A DNA stretch of 5,153 bases, taken from Propionibacteriaceae bacterium. GTDB lineage: Bacteria; Actinomycetota; Actinomycetes; Propionibacteriales; Propionibacteriaceae. The notes under the pieces were generated by a model. It searched no databases. It was not told the DNA's origin and saw only the letters and a list, made by a program, of their open reading frames with translations. Positions 1 to 5,153 of this stretch are shown here, piece after piece. The number at the start of each line of letters is the position of its first letter. Within the stretch, counting starts at the first letter, position 1. The position numbers and the translations under genes were made by a program. The DNA is taken from the NCBI GenBank assembly GCA_027346035.1, contig DAIESZ010000098.1:1-5153 (forward strand), read 5' to 3'.

Positions 1-159
1 GGGTTCGACATGACCGCGACCAACAGCCTGGGCCTGTCGATCGTCAGCACCCTCGTCGACGACGCGGGTGGCACGTTCACGCTGTGCAACCGCGCCGACG
101 AACCGGACGCGGAGCCCGGCGAGCACGGCACCCGGGCACGCGTGGTGATGCCGATCTAG
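1..159 (+). CDS. C-terminal end of a PdtaS-like sensor histidine kinase (5' end outside window)
   Basis: This is the last 52 codons of a gene entering from the left; the reading frame is open from base 1 and ends at TAG 157-159. The fragment shows the end of a GHKL ATPase domain: GFD at residues 1-3, then the G2-type ATP-lid motif LGLSIV at 10-15, followed by STLVDDAGGTFTL and a final strand GTRARVVMP before the stop. SLGLSIV-x-TLV followed by a G-T pair and a terminal GTR-x-x-V-x-x-P strand is typical of HisKA_2/HWE-like kinases such as actinobacterial PdtaS, a soluble kinase that phosphorylates an ANTAR-domain response regulator (PdtaR). The sensor (GAF/PAS) part and the phosphorylated histidine are outside the window. 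The assignment is strengthened by the convergent whiB1 downstream, the same arrangement as Rv3220c-Rv3219 in M. tuberculosis. Kinase family membership is secure; the PdtaS orthology is an inference from 52 residues plus context. Confidence 0.8.
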   Translation, partial: GFDMTATNSLGLSIVSTLVDDAGGTFTLCNRADEPDAEPGEHGTRARVVMPI

Positions 160-177
160 CCGCACGCGTCCGGGGGA

Positions 178-200
178 GTCAGGCTCCGCTTGGCCCTGAC
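178..200 (+). terminator. possible weak terminator hairpin after the histidine kinase gene
   Basis: GTCAGG (178-183) and CCTGAC (195-200) form a perfect 6-bp stem with an 11-nt loop, starting 18 nt after the kinase stop. No T-run follows on the + strand, so this is not a classical intrinsic terminator. It is plausible only because of its place between two convergent genes. Confidence 0.25.
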
Positions 201-231
201 GATCAATTCGCCGACCATCCGACCGAGGTGA

Positions 232-252
232 AGCCCGCCAGGACGCCGGGCT
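232..252 (-). terminator. possible terminator hairpin after whiB1
   Basis: AGCCCG (232-237) and CGGGCT (247-252) form a 6-bp stem with a 9-nt loop, beginning 6 nt after the whiB1 stop codon when read on the minus strand. The stem is GC-rich and no T-run follows. Position and base composition fit a tract-less actinobacterial terminator, but a chance inverted repeat in GC-rich DNA is also possible. Confidence 0.3.
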
Positions 253-258
253 CGGGGA

Positions 259-510
259 TCAGGACGAGCGAAGCCGTGAACGGGCCTGGCGGCGCTTCAA
301 CGCCCGGCGTTCGTCCTCGCTCAGTCCGCCCCACACTCCGTGATCCTGGCCGTTGTCGAGTGCCCAGTTCAGGCACTGTTCGCGAACCTCACAGCGCCGA
401 CAGACACGCTTGGCCTCTTCGATCTGCAAGAGGGCGGGGCCGGTGTTGCCAATGGGGAAGAAGAGCTCAGGGTCTTCAGTGAGGCAGGCGGCCTTGTGGC
501 GCCAATCCAT
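259..510 (-). CDS. whiB1: WhiB1/WblE-type iron-sulfur transcriptional regulator
   Basis: An 83-residue WhiB-family protein (M. tuberculosis WhiB1 is 84). The four cluster-binding cysteines are all present at C9, C37, C40 and C46, in the family spacing C-x27-C-x2-C-x5-C. They are followed by the beta-turn motif GVWGG at 58-62 and a basic DNA-binding tail, ERRALKRRQARSR, at 67-79. The N-terminus MDWRHKAAC and the block EDPELFFPIGNTGPAL identify the WhiB1/WblE subgroup rather than other WhiB paralogues. Known family biology: the protein carries a nitric-oxide-sensitive [4Fe-4S] cluster, binds region 4 of the primary sigma factor, and in M. tuberculosis is essential. The start is ATG 508-510, supported by AAAGGAG 10 nt upstream and by alignment with the family N-terminus. 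It is monocistronic, convergent with the kinase gene on its left and divergent from the membrane-protein gene on its right. Confidence 0.97.
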   Translation of the reverse strand: MDWRHKAACLTEDPELFFPIGNTGPALLQIEEAKRVCRRCEVREQCLNWALDNGQDHGVWGGLSEDERRALKRRQARSRLRSS

Positions 511-520
511 GTACAGACCA

Positions 521-527
521 CTCCTTT
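521..527 (-). promoter_or_regulatory. ribosome binding site of whiB1
   Basis: On the minus strand AAAGGAG lies 10 nt before the ATG. This is a near-perfect match to the anti-Shine-Dalgarno sequence and fixes the whiB1 start at 510. Confidence 0.85.
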
Positions 528-540
528 GAGAACGGGGTGC

Positions 541-556
541 TGGCCTCCATGGGCCA
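541..556 (-). promoter_or_regulatory. short inverted repeat in the whiB1 leader
   Basis: TGGCC (541-545) and GGCCA (552-556) are perfect inverted arms, with a further T-G wobble inside (546/551). The element sits about 30 nt upstream of the whiB1 start, just above its ribosome binding site. It could be a small leader hairpin or an operator half-site pair. Five-bp arms in GC-rich DNA are weak evidence. Confidence 0.2.
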
Positions 557-631
557 ACAAGGCAAAGCTGGCTCGGATGAACCCGCCGGACCGGCAGGTG
601 GGAGTCGGATCCCGGCCAGCGACAACGCTTC

Positions 632-637
632 AGAATA
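632..637 (-). promoter_or_regulatory. candidate -10 element for whiB1
   Basis: On the minus strand TATTCT (fits TANNNT) lies in a small AT-richer patch of the divergent intergenic region, about 120 nt upstream of the whiB1 start. At 17-bp spacing the -35 position reads TCGTCC, only 3 of 6 matches to TTGACA. The 511-682 region must hold the whiB1 promoter, but this exact placement is tentative. I saw no clear TGTGA-N6-TCACA CRP-type palindrome there. Confidence 0.25.
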
Positions 638-670
638 CCTCAGCATGCCTGGTTGGACGAGATATCCGCC

Positions 671-675
671 AGGAG
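671..675 (+). promoter_or_regulatory. ribosome binding site supporting the 683 start
   Basis: AGGAG sits 7 nt upstream of the GTG at 683-685, which is ideal spacing. It is the main argument for the long form of the small membrane protein. Confidence 0.5.
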
Positions 676-682
676 AGATGAC

Positions 683-1150
683 GTGGCGCGCGAGTCTGCG
701 TCGGCATCGTCAGATCCCGGGGGATTTGGCGTCCCGGGGCGTCTGCTGGGATCGGGGCCGGGCGCCGCTGGCGGCTACAGTGAGCGCGTGCCAGCGTCAC
801 GTTCCTCCACGACCGCCGCCGCGGCCTCGCTCACCGCCCTCGCCGGACTCGGGATCGCCGCGGTCGCGGTGGCGGTGCTCGCGGCCCGGCTGGCCACATT
901 CAGCATCGGTATCGCGGCGGTGCTGCTGGTGTACGCGGCCCTGGTGGTCCTCACCGCGACGCTCGTGTGGCGCCGGCACCGCCTCGGGTTCGGGGCGGCG
1001 GTGGCCGCGTCGCTGCTGCATCTGATGGTGCTCGCGAACTACGCGTTCGGCGACCATGGCGCACTGTTCGCCGCCCTCGCGATCGTGCCGGTCGCGACCC
1101 TCGTCAGTCTGCTCGTGCCCTCGACCCGGCGGGAGTTCGGGCGGGTCTGA
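683..1150 (+). CDS. small membrane protein with four predicted transmembrane helices, function unknown
   Basis: I do not recognise the family. Read from GTG 683 it has 155 residues. Residues 1-47 are low-complexity (Ala/Ser/Gly-rich) and look disordered. Four hydrophobic segments follow at about 48-70, 74-95, 102-121 and 126-145. Positive charge is at the N-side (RVPASR), in the middle loop (WRRHR) and at the C-terminus (STRREFGR), which predicts both ends in the cytoplasm. No catalytic motif is visible. Start choice: 683 has AGGAG 7 nt upstream; a TTG at 653 is in frame but has poorer support; a GTG at 788 would give 120 residues containing only the helical part. Codons 683-787 have about 71 percent G/C in third position, clearly lower than the rest of the gene, so the first 35 codons may not be translated. 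The gene is divergent from whiB1 and ends 2 bp from the galK stop. The reading frame is well supported; start and function are not. Confidence 0.75.
   Translation: MARESASASSDPGGFGVPGRLLGSGPGAAGGYSERVPASRSSTTAAAASLTALAGLGIAAVAVAVLAARLATFSIGIAAVLLVYAALVVLTATLVWRRHRLGFGAAVAASLLHLMVLANYAFGDHGALFAALAIVPVATLVSLLVPSTRREFGRV
776..781 (+). promoter_or_regulatory. possible -10 element for a leaderless start at 788
   Basis: TACAGT (fits TANNNT) ends exactly 6 nt before the in-frame GTG at 788-790. This is the spacing expected when transcription begins on the first base of a leaderless start codon, a common actinobacterial arrangement. No Shine-Dalgarno sequence precedes that GTG and no -35 match is visible. 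Confidence 0.3.
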
Positions 1151-1167
1151 GCTCAGCCGACCCGCCC
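1139..1167. terminator. bidirectional hairpin enclosing both stop codons
   Basis: GGGCGGGTC (1139-1147) and GACCCGCCC (1159-1167) are perfect 9-bp inverted arms around an 11-nt loop. The loop contains TGA 1148-1150, the stop of the membrane-protein gene, and TCA 1153-1155, the minus-strand stop of galK. Together they form the palindrome CTGAGCTCAG (1147-1156). The stem is almost all G/C and has no T-run on either side, so it would be a tract-less terminator serving both strands. The arms are coding: the left arm encodes the last residues of the membrane protein and the right arm the last residues of galactokinase. Confidence 0.6.
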
Positions 1168-2313
1168 CGCCCCGTCGGAGGGACGGGCCACGAACCACGA
1201 CGGGGCGTTGAAATCGTGCTCCGAGAAGGCGCGGGCCACGGCCCGGCCGACGGCGTCCCCGTGACCGGCACGGCACAGTGCGATGATGCAGCCGCCGAAG
1301 CCGCCTCCGGTCATCCGGGCGCCGAGGGCGCCGGCGTCCCGGGCCGTCTCCACGGCGAGATCGACCGTGGGCACCGTGATCTCGAAGTCGTCGCGCATCG
1401 ACGCGTGGGAGGCGTCGAGCAGTGGCGCGATGTCCGCCAGTCGTCCGGACGCCGCGAGCTCTACGGTCTCGAGCACCCGCGCGTTCTCGCTGACCACGTG
1501 GCGCACCCGGCGCCGCAGCAGATCGTCGTCGAGCCGCGGGAGGGCGTCGTCGAGGGCGACCACATCACGAAGTGCCGGCACGCCGAGGATGCGGGCCGCC
1601 TGCTCGCACGCCGCGCGCCGCGCGGCGTACTCGCCGTCGACGTGGGTGTGCGGGGTGTGCGTGTCGAGCACGAGGATCTCGAGACCGACCTCGGCGAGCG
1701 GCAGGGGCACCTGCCGGGACGCGAAGCTGCGGCAGTCGAGGAACAGGGCGTGCCCGTCGGCGCACAAGGTGGAGGCCGCCTGGTCGAGCAGACCGGTGGG
1801 GGCACCCACGTAGACGTTCTCGGCCCGCTGGCACAGACGGGCCCGTTCGAGCGGGGCGATGTCGAGCGCGAACAGGTCGAGCGCCGCGGCCATCACCGCA
1901 CACTCGATGGCCGCCGAACTCGACAGGCCCGCGCCCACCGGTACGTCGGACGACAGCAGGATGTCGAGCCCGCCCACGGCTGCCCCGGCATCGCGGAGTG
2001 CCCAGACGGTGCCGGCGAGATAGGCCTGCCAGCCGCCCGACCCGGGCACCACCTGGTCGGGCGTCAACTCGTGGGTCTCGCCGAGGTCCAGAGAGGAGAT
2101 CCGCACGACGTCGTCGGCCCGTGAGGAGACAGCGACCAGTGCCGACTGCTCGAGCGCGAACGGCAGGACGAAGCCGTCGTTGTAGTCGGTGTGCTCCCCG
2201 ATGAGGTTCACCCGCCCGGGTGCGCGCCACACGCCATCGGGTCGGTGGCCGAACCGTTCGATGAAGGCAGACCGCACCGCGGCCACCCGCTGGTCGAGCG
2301 GCGTTGAGGTCAT
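1153..2313 (-). CDS. galK: galactokinase
   Basis: This 386-residue GHMP kinase is of normal length for galactokinase, which phosphorylates alpha-D-galactose with ATP to galactose 1-phosphate, the first committed Leloir step in the cytoplasm. Visible motifs in order: the galactokinase signature GRVNLIGEHTDYNDG at 33-47, with sugar-binding E40, H41 and D43 and the catalytic arginine R34; the ATP loop PVGAGLSSSAA at 125-135; GLLDQ at 174-178 with the catalytic base D177; GEYAARRAACE at 227-237; and the third GHMP motif GARMTGGGFGG at 331-341. No key residue is missing. The ATG at 2311-2313 is chosen because AAGGGA lies 8 nt upstream and the N-terminus fits the family. It follows the small DUF6104-like gene by 18 bp and is probably the last gene of the kgd transcript. 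No galT or galE is visible in the window. Its stop lies in the loop of the hairpin at 1139-1167. Confidence 0.96.
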   Translation of the reverse strand: MTSTPLDQRVAAVRSAFIERFGHRPDGVWRAPGRVNLIGEHTDYNDGFVLPFALEQSALVAVSSRADDVVRISSLDLGETHELTPDQVVPGSGGWQAYLAGTVWALRDAGAAVGGLDILLSSDVPVGAGLSSSAAIECAVMAAALDLFALDIAPLERARLCQRAENVYVGAPTGLLDQAASTLCADGHALFLDCRSFASRQVPLPLAEVGLEILVLDTHTPHTHVDGEYAARRAACEQAARILGVPALRDVVALDDALPRLDDDLLRRRVRHVVSENARVLETVELAASGRLADIAPLLDASHASMRDDFEITVPTVDLAVETARDAGALGARMTGGGFGGCIIALCRAGHGDAVGRAVARAFSEHDFNAPSWFVARPSDGAGRVG

Positions 2314-2321
2314 GGGCGTGA

Positions 2322-2327
2322 TCCCTT
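2322..2327 (-). promoter_or_regulatory. ribosome binding site of galK
   Basis: AAGGGA on the minus strand, 8 nt before the galK ATG, fills most of the 18-bp gap behind the upstream gene. It indicates that galK is translated from its own site on a polycistronic message rather than from a separate promoter. Confidence 0.6.
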
Positions 2328-2331
2328 TCTG

Positions 2332-2550
2332 TCAGCCGGTGGGGAGATCGTCGTCGGAGTCGTCGTCGAGGCGAGCCAGCCAGGTGGCCAACCGCTCCAC
2401 GGGAACCTCGAACTCGGGGAACAGGTCGACGAACACGCTGAACTGCTCGGCGAGCCAGGCCATGCTCACCTCGTCGTCGCCCCGGCGGTGCTCCAGTTCC
2501 TCGATGCCGCGATCGGTGAAGTAAATCGTGCTACTCGGACCGGTGGTCAC
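2332..2550 (-). CDS. small acidic conserved actinobacterial protein, DUF6104-like, function unknown
   Basis: A 72-residue protein read from GTG 2548-2550. Its core IYFTDRGIEELEHRRGD (9-25), WLAEQF (32-37) and FEVPVERLATWLARLDDD (47-64) closely resembles a family of roughly 60-residue actinobacterial proteins that I recall as DUF6104, often found next to sucA/kgd. The C-terminus is an acidic run (DDDSDDD, 62-68). There is no signal peptide or membrane segment, so it should be cytosolic; it looks mostly helical. Its GTG overlaps the kgd TGA as GTGA, the classic arrangement for translational coupling. No convincing Shine-Dalgarno sequence precedes it. Relatives as I remember them begin at the equivalent of I9 (M-YFTDRG), where this genome has ATT, so either the protein has an 8-residue extension or a rare ATT start is used. 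The frame and family resemblance are solid; the exact start and the function are not known. Confidence 0.85.
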   Translation of the reverse strand: MTTGPSSTIYFTDRGIEELEHRRGDDEVSMAWLAEQFSVFVDLFPEFEVPVERLATWLARLDDDSDDDLPTG

Positions 2551-5153
2551 TCGGACAGGGCCGAGGTCAGCAGCTCGTGCTGCTGGCGCTCGTGCACGTC
2601 GTGCGAGCCGACCGAGGGGGACGAGGCGGTGGGCCGGGTGAACGGGCGCATGCGCAACTCGTACCCGGGCAGTTCCTCGGCGATGGCCGCCGGCAGGTGC
2701 AGGTGCATGAACTGCCACGCGCCCTGGTTCTCGGGCTCGTCCTGCACGTAGCGCACATCGCTGACGTGACGGTACTTGGCCAGTTCCTCGGCGAGTTCGG
2801 CGGCCGGAAGCGGGTAGAGGCGCTCCAACGACACGATCGCCACCTGCTGGTCGAGGCCGAGCTTGGCGCGTTGGGCGACCAACTCCCACCGGATCTTTCC
2901 GGAGCACAGCAGCACCCGGCGCACCGTGGACGGGTCGGTGATCGAGGGGTCGCCGAGCGCGGGACGCCATCCGCCGGTGCTGAAGTCCTCGGGCTGGGAC
3001 ACCGCGAGCTTGTTCCGCAACATCGACTTGGGCGTCATGATCACGACCGGGCGGTGCCAGTTGACGTACGCGTGGGTGCGCAGCAGGTGGAAGTGGCTCG
3101 CCGGCGTCGACGGCTGACAGACCGCTAGGGCCCCCTCGCTGCACAGCTGCAGCCACCGCTCGATCCGTGCCGAGGAGTGGTCGGGGCCCTGTCCTTCGTA
3201 GCCGTGGGGGAGCAGCAGCACGACGCCGGACTTCTGCTGCCACTTGGCGAACCCGGAGCTGATGAACTCGTCGGAGATCGTCTGGGCGCCGTTCGCGAAG
3301 TCACCGAACTGGGCTTCCCACAGCACCAGGGCGTCCGGGGCGGCCACCGAGTAGCCGTACTCGAAACCCATCACCGCATACTCGCTGAGCAGCGAGTCGT
3401 AGATGTCGAACGGCGCCTGGTCACCGCTCAGGTGCTTGAGCGGCACGTACTCCTCGTTGGTGACCCGATCGACCACCGCGGCGAAGCGTTGGCTGAAGGT
3501 GCCACGCCGGGTGTCCTGGCCACTGAGGCGCACCGGACGGCCCTCGAGCAGCAGCGAGCCGAACGCGAGCAGTTCCCCGGTGGCCCAGTCGATCGACCCG
3601 TCCATGATCGCCTTCGCCCGCCGCTCCAGCTGCGGCATCACCTTCGGATGGGGGGTGAACGTCTCGGGAAGACGCACGTAGGCATCGGCGATGCGCTGCA
3701 TCGTCTCGCGGGTGATGGTGGTACCGATCGCCGACGCCGGCTTGGTCGGGTCATCGGGGGTTCGGGTGTAGTCCTCGTCGTCCTCGGCGGCCGCGTTCCC
3801 GTGCGCGGCGGCGAACAGTTCCTCGAGCCGGGACCGGAACCGGCTCATCGCCTCGTCGGCGTCCTGGGTGCTGATGTCGCCACGGCCGATCAACTGCTCC
3901 GTGTACAGGCGCCGGGTCGAACGCTTCTGCTCGATGAGGTCGTACATGTGCGGCTGGGTGAAGCTGGGGTCGTCGCCCTCGTTGTGCCCGCGGCGGCGGT
4001 AGCAGACGAGATCGACGACGACGTCGCGGTGGAACTGCTCGCGGAACTCGAAGGCGATGCGCGCGGCGCGAACGCACGCGTCGGGGTCATCGCCGTTGAC
4101 GTGGATGACCGGCGCTTGGACCGACTTGGCCACGTCGGTCGAATACAGCGACGTGCGCGACTCGTGGGGGGCCGTGGTGAAACCCACCTGGTTGTTCACC
4201 ACGATGTGGATGGTGCCGCCGGTGCGGTAGCCGCGCAGCTGGCTCATCTGCAGCACCTCGTAGACGACGCCCTGCCCGGCGAAGGAGGCGTCACCGTGCA
4301 TGAGGATCGGCAGCACCGGGAAGTCGTCGCGGCCCAGCTTGTCCTGCTTGGCCCGGGTGATTCCCTCAAGGACCGGGTTGACCGCCTCGAGATGGCTCGG
4401 GTTGGCCGCGACCGAGGCCTTGATGGTGGCGCCGGTGGCCGACGTGAACCGTCCCTCCGCCCCGAGGTGGTACTTGACGTCGCCGGAACCGGCCTGGATT
4501 CGAGGGTCGATCCGGCCCTCGAACTCGCGGAAGATCTGGCCGTACTTCTTGCCGATGATGTTCGCGAGCACGTTGAGCCGGCCACGGTGGGGCATCCCGA
4601 TGGTGACCTCGTCGAGACCGGTGTCGGCGGCCTGCTCGCACACCTCGTCGAGCAGGACGATGACCGATTCACCGCCCTCGAGGCTGAAGCGCTTCTGCCC
4701 GACGAACTTCGTCTGCAGGAAGGTCTCGAAGACCTCCGACTCGTTCAGCTTGTCGAGGATCCGGATGTGCTCCTCGCGCGGCAGCGGCGTGTGCGCCTTC
4801 TCGAAGCGGCTCTGGAACCAGCTGCGCTGGTCGGGGTCGAGGATGTGCATGTACTCGATGCCCATGGTGTGGCAGTACGAGTCGCGCAGCACCTCGAGGA
4901 TCTCCCGGAGGGTGAGCACGGCCCGGCTCGACTCGCCGAAGTTGCCGACCGGGAACTCCCGGTCGAGGTCCCAGATCGTCAGCCCGTGGGTTTCGAGTTC
5001 GAGCTCGGACACCGTGCGCTGCCGGTACTCGAGGGGGTCGATGTCGGCGATGAGGTGGCCGTAGTGGCGGTAGGCCATGACCAGCTCGAGGACGCGGGCC
5101 TGCTTGGGCACCTGGCTGCTGCGGTGCGCGCTGATGTCCGCGTGCCAGCGCAG
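2547..5153 (-). CDS. kgd: 2-oxoglutarate dehydrogenase E1 / multifunctional 2-oxoglutarate metabolism enzyme Kgd (C-terminal 868 residues; 5' end outside window)
   Basis: The frame is open to the window edge at 5153 and ends at TGA 2547-2549, giving 868 visible residues; M. tuberculosis Kgd has 1231, so about 360 N-terminal residues are missing. Using fragment numbering, the E1 half is complete: GMPHRGRLN (186-194), SHLEAVNPV (253-261), the thiamine-diphosphate/Mg motif starting HGDA (286-289) and ending with N320-N321, and RRRGHNEGDDPSF (386-398). A linker with an acidic stretch lies near 450-470. The transketolase-like pyrimidine domain follows, with GQDTRRGTFSQRF (545-557), the likely activating E591, FEYGYS (597-602), EAQFGDFANGAQ (613-624) and HGYEGQGPDHSSAR (650-663). 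The C-terminal domain ends with DEPENQGAW (805-813). The GTG at 5109-5111 is internal. The enzyme decarboxylates 2-oxoglutarate on ThDP in the TCA cycle. Actinobacterial Kgd carries a fused E2-like acyltransferase domain in the unseen part and is regulated by GarA. First gene of the kgd-DUF6104-galK run as far as can be seen. Confidence 0.96.
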   Translation of the reverse strand: MRWHADISAHRSSQVPKQARVLELVMAYRHYGHLIADIDPLEYRQRTVSELELETHGLTIWDLDREFPVGNFGESSRAVLTLREILEVLRDSYCHTMGIEYMHILDPDQRSWFQSRFEKAHTPLPREEHIRILDKLNESEVFETFLQTKFVGQKRFSLEGGESVIVLLDEVCEQAADTGLDEVTIGMPHRGRLNVLANIIGKKYGQIFREFEGRIDPRIQAGSGDVKYHLGAEGRFTSATGATIKASVAANPSHLEAVNPVLEGITRAKQDKLGRDDFPVLPILMHGDASFAGQGVVYEVLQMSQLRGYRTGGTIHIVVNNQVGFTTAPHESRTSLYSTDVAKSVQAPVIHVNGDDPDACVRAARIAFEFREQFHRDVVVDLVCYRRRGHNEGDDPSFTQPHMYDLIEQKRSTRRLYTEQLIGRGDISTQDADEAMSRFRSRLEELFAAAHGNAAAEDDEDYTRTPDDPTKPASAIGTTITRETMQRIADAYVRLPETFTPHPKVMPQLERRAKAIMDGSIDWATGELLAFGSLLLEGRPVRLSGQDTRRGTFSQRFAAVVDRVTNEEYVPLKHLSGDQAPFDIYDSLLSEYAVMGFEYGYSVAAPDALVLWEAQFGDFANGAQTISDEFISSGFAKWQQKSGVVLLLPHGYEGQGPDHSSARIERWLQLCSEGALAVCQPSTPASHFHLLRTHAYVNWHRPVVIMTPKSMLRNKLAVSQPEDFSTGGWRPALGDPSITDPSTVRRVLLCSGKIRWELVAQRAKLGLDQQVAIVSLERLYPLPAAELAEELAKYRHVSDVRYVQDEPENQGAWQFMHLHLPAAIAEELPGYELRMRPFTRPTASSPSVGSHDVHERQQHELLTSALSE

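Noticed and set aside
340..681. Open frames on the + strand across whiB1 and its upstream region
   Set aside because: They are antisense to whiB1, lack family resemblance and have no ribosome binding site of note.
511..682. CRP-type operator at the whiB1 promoter
   Set aside because: M. tuberculosis whiB1 has CRP sites, so I looked for TGTGA-N6-TCACA, but found no convincing match.
967..2124. Long open frame of 385 codons on the + strand opposite galK
   Set aside because: It is antisense to a galactokinase with all motifs intact; its translation is Arg/Gly/Val-rich with no recognisable domain, and high GC routinely opens such mirror frames.
2338..2370. Repetitive gtcgtc tracts as a possible microsatellite
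   Set aside because: They encode the acidic Asp-rich tail of the DUF6104-like protein and are explained by GAC codon preference.
2577..3128. 183-codon + strand frame opposite the kgd C-terminus
   Set aside because: It is an antisense shadow with no domain resemblance, opposite a conserved gene whose codon pattern explains the openness.
2332..3243. Reading of a 303-residue minus-strand protein extending upstream of the DUF6104-like gene through kgd
   Set aside because: Everything upstream of 2550 is an out-of-frame, Arg/Pro/Ala-rich translation of the well-conserved kgd C-terminus. Only the last 72 codons are real.
5109..5111. GTG as the start of kgd
   Set aside because: The frame continues upstream to the window edge with plausible coding sequence (ending HRSSQ before the GTG), and the known enzyme has a long N-terminal part, so this GTG is internal.

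Overview
The window is high-GC, tightly packed actinobacterial chromosome. The best taxonomic markers are a WhiB1/WblE-type iron-sulfur regulator (the WhiB family is essentially confined to Actinobacteria) and a 2-oxoglutarate dehydrogenase E1 of the actinobacterial multidomain Kgd type. The WhiB protein looks at least as close to the Streptomyces WblE style as to mycobacterial WhiB1, so I place it only as Actinomycetia. I see no mobile element, CRISPR array, tRNA, rRNA or sign of recent transfer. It looks like a housekeeping region, and I do not see an undescribed multi-gene system in it.

Layout. (1) Positions 1-159 (+) are the last 52 codons of a PdtaS-like sensor histidine kinase. (2) 160-258 is a short convergent gap with two weak hairpins. 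(3) 259-510 (-) is whiB1, with a strong ribosome binding site. (4) 511-682 is a divergent regulatory region of about 170 bp, the longest non-coding stretch here. (5) 683-1150 (+) is a small four-helix membrane protein whose start is ambiguous between 683 and a possible leaderless start at 788. (6) 1153-2313 (-) is galK, galactokinase, facing the membrane-protein gene with only 2 bp between the two stop codons. A 9-bp perfect inverted repeat surrounds both stops. (7) 2332-2550 (-) is a 72-residue acidic protein resembling the short actinobacterial family I recall as DUF6104. (8) 2547-5153 (-) is the C-terminal 868 residues of kgd/sucA, whose 5' end lies beyond the window.

Genes 8, 7 and 6 are very probably one transcript: kgd and the small gene overlap by 4 bp (GTGA), and the small gene is 18 bp from galK, which has its own ribosome binding site. 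That transcript joins the 2-oxoglutarate step of the TCA cycle, a small protein of unknown function and entry into galactose metabolism. The left end is the conserved convergent arrangement of pdtaS and whiB1 also known from Mycobacterium tuberculosis (Rv3220c/Rv3219).

The points most worth a second look are the shared hairpin enclosing both stop codons at 1139-1167, the translational coupling and odd start of the small gene behind kgd, and the competing starts of the membrane protein.
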